DNA of 64,000 bases from Paludibacteraceae bacterium (GTDB lineage Bacteria; Bacteroidota; Bacteroidia; Bacteroidales; Paludibacteraceae), in contig JAKSLB010000005.1 of the NCBI GenBank assembly GCA_024401435.1, positions 124,001 through 188,000 on the forward strand, in the 5' to 3' direction. Shown here one piece after another: positions 61,428 through 64,000 of the stretch. The position numbers were made by a program, and so were the translations under genes. How positions within the stretch are numbered: the stretch's first letter is position 1; each line of letters opens with the position of its first letter. The notes beneath the pieces were generated by a model. That model was not told the DNA's origin and did no database searches. It was given only the letters and a program-made list of their open reading frames with translations.

Positions 61428-61435
61428 TATCTTTG
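61428..61435 (+). promoter_or_regulatory. -7 promoter box (TATCTTTG) of the trp leader transcript
   Basis: TATCTTTGCAA fits TAnnTTTG and ends 16 bp before the leader-peptide ATG, so RNA would start just ahead of it. Same 11 bases as the porW box. Confidence 0.6.
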
Positions 61436-61451
61436 CAATTGATAAAAAGAA

Positions 61452-61511
61452 ATGAATCTGAATATGAATCATATAATGAACAATAGCAGACGTTGGTGGC
61501 GCTGGTCCTAA
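61452..61511 (+). CDS. trp leader peptide (Trp-codon attenuator)
   Basis: A 19-codon frame runs from ATG 61452 to TAA 61509-61511: MNLNMNHIMNNSRRWWRWS. It has three Trp codons within four (TGG TGG CGC TGG) close to its stop, as in classical trp leader peptides. Later ATGs at 61464 and 61476 could also start it. It lies between a promoter and a terminator hairpin directly upstream of trpB, so ribosome stalling at low charged tRNA-Trp is expected to raise trpB transcription. Confidence 0.85.
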   Translation: MNLNMNHIMNNSRRWWRWS

Positions 61512-61600
61512 TTCAAATGGAGGATCAGTCATTCAATTTTTGCAATGTTTGAGCGATAAAAAGCCGTAGGCCTCCAAGACCTGCGGCTTATTTCTTTTTA
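61504..61600 (+). promoter_or_regulatory. trp attenuator with terminator hairpin
   Basis: The terminator stem is AAGCCGTAGG (61561-61570) with CCTGCGGCTT (61580-61589), 10 bp with one G-U pair, then a T-rich tail ATTTCTTTTT. Upstream, GGTCCT (61504-61509) can pair with AGGATC (61521-61526), while TGGAGG (61518-61523) is complementary to CCTCCA (61571-61576) in the terminator loop. A ribosome stalled at the Trp codons would block the first pairing and free TGGAGG to engage the terminator region. The switch is inferred; stem and T-run are seen. Confidence 0.75.
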
Positions 61601-61633
61601 TCAAAATTGAATAATAATTAAACTACATAAAAA

Positions 61634-63001
61634 ATGGAAAAACAAAAAAGATTTTTCTTGCAGGAGAATGAAATACCAAAAGCTTGGTATAACATTGTGG
61701 CTGATATGAAAAACAAGCCTCTCCCTATGCTAAATCCAAAGACAAAACAACCAATTACATTGGATGAAATGTGTGTCCTTTTCAATAAGGCTTGTTCTGA
61801 ACAAGAATTGAATACAACGGATGCATGGATTGAAATCCCTGAAGAGGTTCGTAATCTATATAAGAATTATCGTTCTACTCCATTAGTGAGAGCTTATGGT
61901 TTGGAAAAAGCATTGGACACTCCTGCTCATATCTACTTTAAGAATGAGAGTGTTAGTCCAATCGGTTCTCATAAATTGAATTCTGCTTTGGCTCAAGCTT
62001 ATTATTGTAAACAAGAAGGTGTAACAAATATTACAACAGAAACGGGTGCAGGTCAATGGGGCGCAGCTCTTTCTTACGCTGCTAAGGCATTCGGTTTGGA
62101 ATTGGCTGTCTTTATGGTAAAGGTGAGCTATCATCAAAAGCCATATCGTCGTTCTATTATGCAAACGTTTGGCGCTCAAGTAATCGCATCTCCAAGTATG
62201 AGTACTCGTGCAGGTAAGGATATCCTTACAAATAATCCTAATTACCAAGGTAGCTTGGGTACTGCCATCTCAGAAGCTGTTGAATTGGCTATGCAAACTC
62301 CTAATTGTAAGTATGTTTTGGGTAGTGTGCTAAACCATGTGTCTCTACATCAAACAGTTATCGGATTGGAAGCTGAGAAACAAATGGAAATGGCTGGTGA
62401 ATATCCTGATGTTGTGATTGGTTGTTTCGGGGGAGGCTCAAACTTCGGTGGTATCTCTTTCCCATTCATGCGTCATAATATTTTAGATGGAAAGACAACC
62501 GAATTCTTGGCTGCGGAACCTGCTTCTTGCCCTAAATTAACTCGTGGTATCTTCCAATATGATTATGGTGATGAAGCGGGTTATACTCCAATGATGCCTA
62601 TGTTCACATTAGGACATAATTTTGCTCCAGCTCATATCCATGCGGGTGGCCTTCGTTACCATGGTGCAGGAACAATTGTGAGCCAATTGATTAAAGATGG
62701 TTTGATGAGAGGTGTGGATATCCCTCAAATTGAAACTTTCGAGGCTGCAACTTTGTTTGCTCGTTCGGAAGGAATCATTCCTGCCCCTGAATCATCCCAT
62801 GCAATCGCTACTGCTATTCGTGAGGCTAAGAAAGCAAAAGAGGAAGGAAAAGAAAAGGTTATTTTGTTCAACCTTTCTGGTCATGGCTTGATTGATATGA
62901 CTGCTTACGACCAATTTATTTCTGGCGATTTGACAAACTATTCTTTGCCTGATGAAGTTATTCAAAGTAATGTTGATCAATTAGAGAAGATTATTAAGTG
63001 A
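61634..63001 (+). CDS. trpB: Tryptophan synthase beta chain, TrpB2 type
   Basis: The 455-residue PLP enzyme has NESVSPIGSHKLNSALAQAY with the PLP-binding Lys (about 112), TTETGAGQWGAALSYAAKAF with the catalytic-loop Glu, GSVLNHVSLHQTVIG, GCFGGGSNFGGISFPFM (PLP phosphate loop), GGLRYHGAG and EGIIPAPESSHAI. The length and the N-terminal extension match TrpB2, the long form that often lacks a TrpA partner, not the ~395-residue TrpB1. It makes tryptophan from indole and serine. It is the only trp gene in the window and stands 33 bp after the attenuator, with a terminator behind it. Confidence 0.95.
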   Translation: MEKQKRFFLQENEIPKAWYNIVADMKNKPLPMLNPKTKQPITLDEMCVLFNKACSEQELNTTDAWIEIPEEVRNLYKNYRSTPLVRAYGLEKALDTPAHIYFKNESVSPIGSHKLNSALAQAYYCKQEGVTNITTETGAGQWGAALSYAAKAFGLELAVFMVKVSYHQKPYRRSIMQTFGAQVIASPSMSTRAGKDILTNNPNYQGSLGTAISEAVELAMQTPNCKYVLGSVLNHVSLHQTVIGLEAEKQMEMAGEYPDVVIGCFGGGSNFGGISFPFMRHNILDGKTTEFLAAEPASCPKLTRGIFQYDYGDEAGYTPMMPMFTLGHNFAPAHIHAGGLRYHGAGTIVSQLIKDGLMRGVDIPQIETFEAATLFARSEGIIPAPESSHAIATAIREAKKAKEEGKEKVILFNLSGHGLIDMTAYDQFISGDLTNYSLPDEVIQSNVDQLEKIIK

Positions 63002-63030
63002 TACTCTTTTCTTGATGAAATACAGAAAGA

Positions 63031-63063
63031 AGCATGCTGATTTATTTAGCATGCTTTTTTTAT
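63031..63063 (+). terminator. Intrinsic terminator after trpB
   Basis: The palindromic AGCATGCT occurs at 63031-63038 and 63049-63056 as an 8-bp stem with a 10-nt loop and is followed by TTTTTT. Confidence 0.9.
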
Positions 63064-63075
63064 ATTGGTGTCAGC

Positions 63076-63216
63076 TTAACTTGAAAAGAGATACCAATAG
63101 TCTGCAATGCCAGTAATGTTCTTGATGCGCTTCTGAATGACCATAAGCAGCGGATTCGCGATAAGTATCACCCAAATCTGTATCTTGATAGCGTTAGCGT
63201 TTTCTCCATAGAAGTA
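63076..63216 (-). pseudogene. Relic of an IS4-like transposase C-terminus
   Basis: Read on the minus strand between two stop codons, 46 codons give YFYGENANAIKIQIWVILIA then NPLLMVIQKRIKNITGI. The FYGEN-NAIKIQIWV-LIA pattern is the C-terminal conserved segment of IS4-type transposases of Bacteroidota. Only this fragment remains: there is no start, DDE core or terminal inverted repeat, and a stop codon sits immediately upstream. Its base use (several CGC, GCG and CTG codons) differs from the AT-rich surroundings, consistent with imported DNA. It lies between the trpB terminator and the unknown minus-strand gene. Confidence 0.75.
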
Positions 63217-63221
63217 TTATT

Positions 63222-64000
63222 TCATTCTTTACTATACATTTCCATAATTTTATCTTCTACATATAGAAAAGTATCGTTGAGGGCATTGAAAGGGAATTTT
63301 TTAGGCATATCAATATAAATGATATTATCACCATCATAAAAGCCAAACTTTCCACTCTCTTTGTCATAAAAAGATTTCATGGCAGAATAATCTCTACCCA
63401 ATATCATCTGATATTTTTTCTTTTCTGAATCGATGATCACACAAGCCCTTTCGGGAGAAACAAAATTTTTCACTGCTAAGATATATCTTCCGTTCGTGCA
63501 GACTGATTTGATGTCAAACTTCACGGCAACCTTTACAGAATCCGACAAGCATGGAGAAGAGGAAATATAAATGTCAGTCCACGCATATCCACTATAAAAA
63601 TCATCCCGTTCATTGGATTTCGTAAAAAAAAACTTGCCTCCTGCATGGAAACAAGAGCGACAATATTGGCAATATACAGAATCCTTTTTTACGATTCCTC
63701 TTTTTAGTTTTTCAAGTTCGAACTTCCATATATAATCATCATATTTAGGATTATAATAAATAGGGTCTATTTGTAAGGTGTTTATTATCATTAAAGACGT
63801 ATCGTCTGGGAATGTGACAGATGGATAAAGATCGAAATTAGGAATAGTCCAAAAAACAAATGATGTGTCAGGCGTTTCAAAATGGAATAAACTATATTTT
63901 TCATCATTAGTTACCGTCAGAAAAAACACATTTCCTTGAAAAGTCTCTACCGAATATCGACCCTCTTGGTTCAATTTTTTTCGAATCCCTGTTTCTCTAT
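63222..64000 (-). CDS. Unknown protein, 5' end beyond the window
   Basis: The frame is open to the right edge (reading RETGIRKKLNQEG before the first TTG), so at least 259 residues of a longer protein are present. The visible part is beta-rich with repeated strand-turn patterns: YSVETFQGNVFFLTVTNDEK, SLFHFETPDTSFVFW, CVIIDSEKKKYQMILG, GKFGFYDGDNIIYID. These could be blades of a beta-propeller, and a cluster YCQYCRSCFH has three Cys. It resembles the 6-bladed propeller lipoproteins common in Bacteroidota, but I cannot confirm a family. It ends next to the IS4 relic. Confidence 0.65.
   Translation of the reverse strand, partial: RETGIRKKLNQEGRYSVETFQGNVFFLTVTNDEKYSLFHFETPDTSFVFWTIPNFDLYPSVTFPDDTSLMIINTLQIDPIYYNPKYDDYIWKFELEKLKRGIVKKDSVYCQYCRSCFHAGGKFFFTKSNERDDFYSGYAWTDIYISSSPCLSDSVKVAVKFDIKSVCTNGRYILAVKNFVSPERACVIIDSEKKKYQMILGRDYSAMKSFYDKESGKFGFYDGDNIIYIDMPKKFPFNALNDTFLYVEDKIMEMYSKE

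Noticed and set aside
1-64000. CRISPR arrays, prophage genes, intact insertion sequences, rRNA
   Set aside because: No regularly spaced repeats, phage structural genes, complete transposase or rRNA sequence was seen on either strand.

Overview
The window is AT-rich DNA from a member of the Bacteroidota, most likely order Bacteroidales. The evidence is a type IX secretion system (T9SS) gene set (porP/sprF, porQ, porW/sprE, porX), cargo proteins with both types of T9SS C-terminal sorting domain, a SusC-like plug domain, Bacteroidota-only families (DUF4783, DUF4922, DUF4139/MuiA-like proteins), and repeated -7 promoter boxes of the form TAnnTTTG typical of this phylum. Genus cannot be named from sequence alone. 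No CRISPR array, phage or intact insertion sequence was seen; the only mobile DNA is a small relic of an IS4-like transposase near the right edge.

Layout. 1-16.8 kb: the end of a T9SS type B cargo protein, a large MscS-type channel, then a run of cell-surface genes: an inner-membrane protein with YD-like repeats and a MORN tail, a GLUG-like repeat protein with a type A sorting tail, a beta-barrel protein with a degenerate OmpA-like end, a 1545-residue protein with twelve Ig/PKD-like repeats and a type B sorting domain, and a PorP/SprF partner. 16.8-19.8 kb (minus): a thiamine salvage operon (methyltransferase-thiM-thiE-tenA) behind a TPP riboswitch and intrinsic terminator. 19.9-23.1 kb (minus): DUF4783-nadC-secreted nuclease-fabD. 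23.1-32.5 kb (plus): rlmH, a large NtrY-like histidine kinase, porQ-cmk-ispH, pfkA, a glucosaminidase and a nucleophile-less SGNH-like protein. 32.5-42.3 kb (minus): a HIT-like/glycosyltransferase pair, two DUF4139 paralogues (one carrying a SusC-type TonB plug domain inside it), a large secreted amidase and tRNA-Leu(CAG). 42.4-50.9 kb (plus): an outer-membrane barrel, porW, porX and two tandem paralogues of unknown function. 51-57 kb: an N-acetylglucosamine-kinase-like gene (minus) and a glycogen/alpha-glucan cluster (debranching enzyme, GT4 synthase-like enzyme, GH57 amylase). 57-64 kb: a PagL-like lipid A deacylase, a 28-residue membrane microprotein, a His/Cys-rich small protein with a TonB receptor, a trpB2 gene behind a Trp-codon leader peptide and attenuator, the IS4 relic, and a truncated unknown gene.

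How it fits together. Much of the window serves the cell envelope: T9SS parts and regulator (PorP, PorQ, PorW, PorX), probable T9SS cargo, peptidoglycan enzymes, lipid A remodelling and TonB-dependent uptake. Housekeeping genes (nadC, fabD, rlmH, cmk, ispH, pfkA, thi, glycogen genes) lie between. The observations I rate highest are the DUF4139-TonB plug chimera with its apparently eroded neighbour, the trp leader attenuator, the YD/MORN surface operon, and the TPP-riboswitch operon led by an unassigned methyltransferase.
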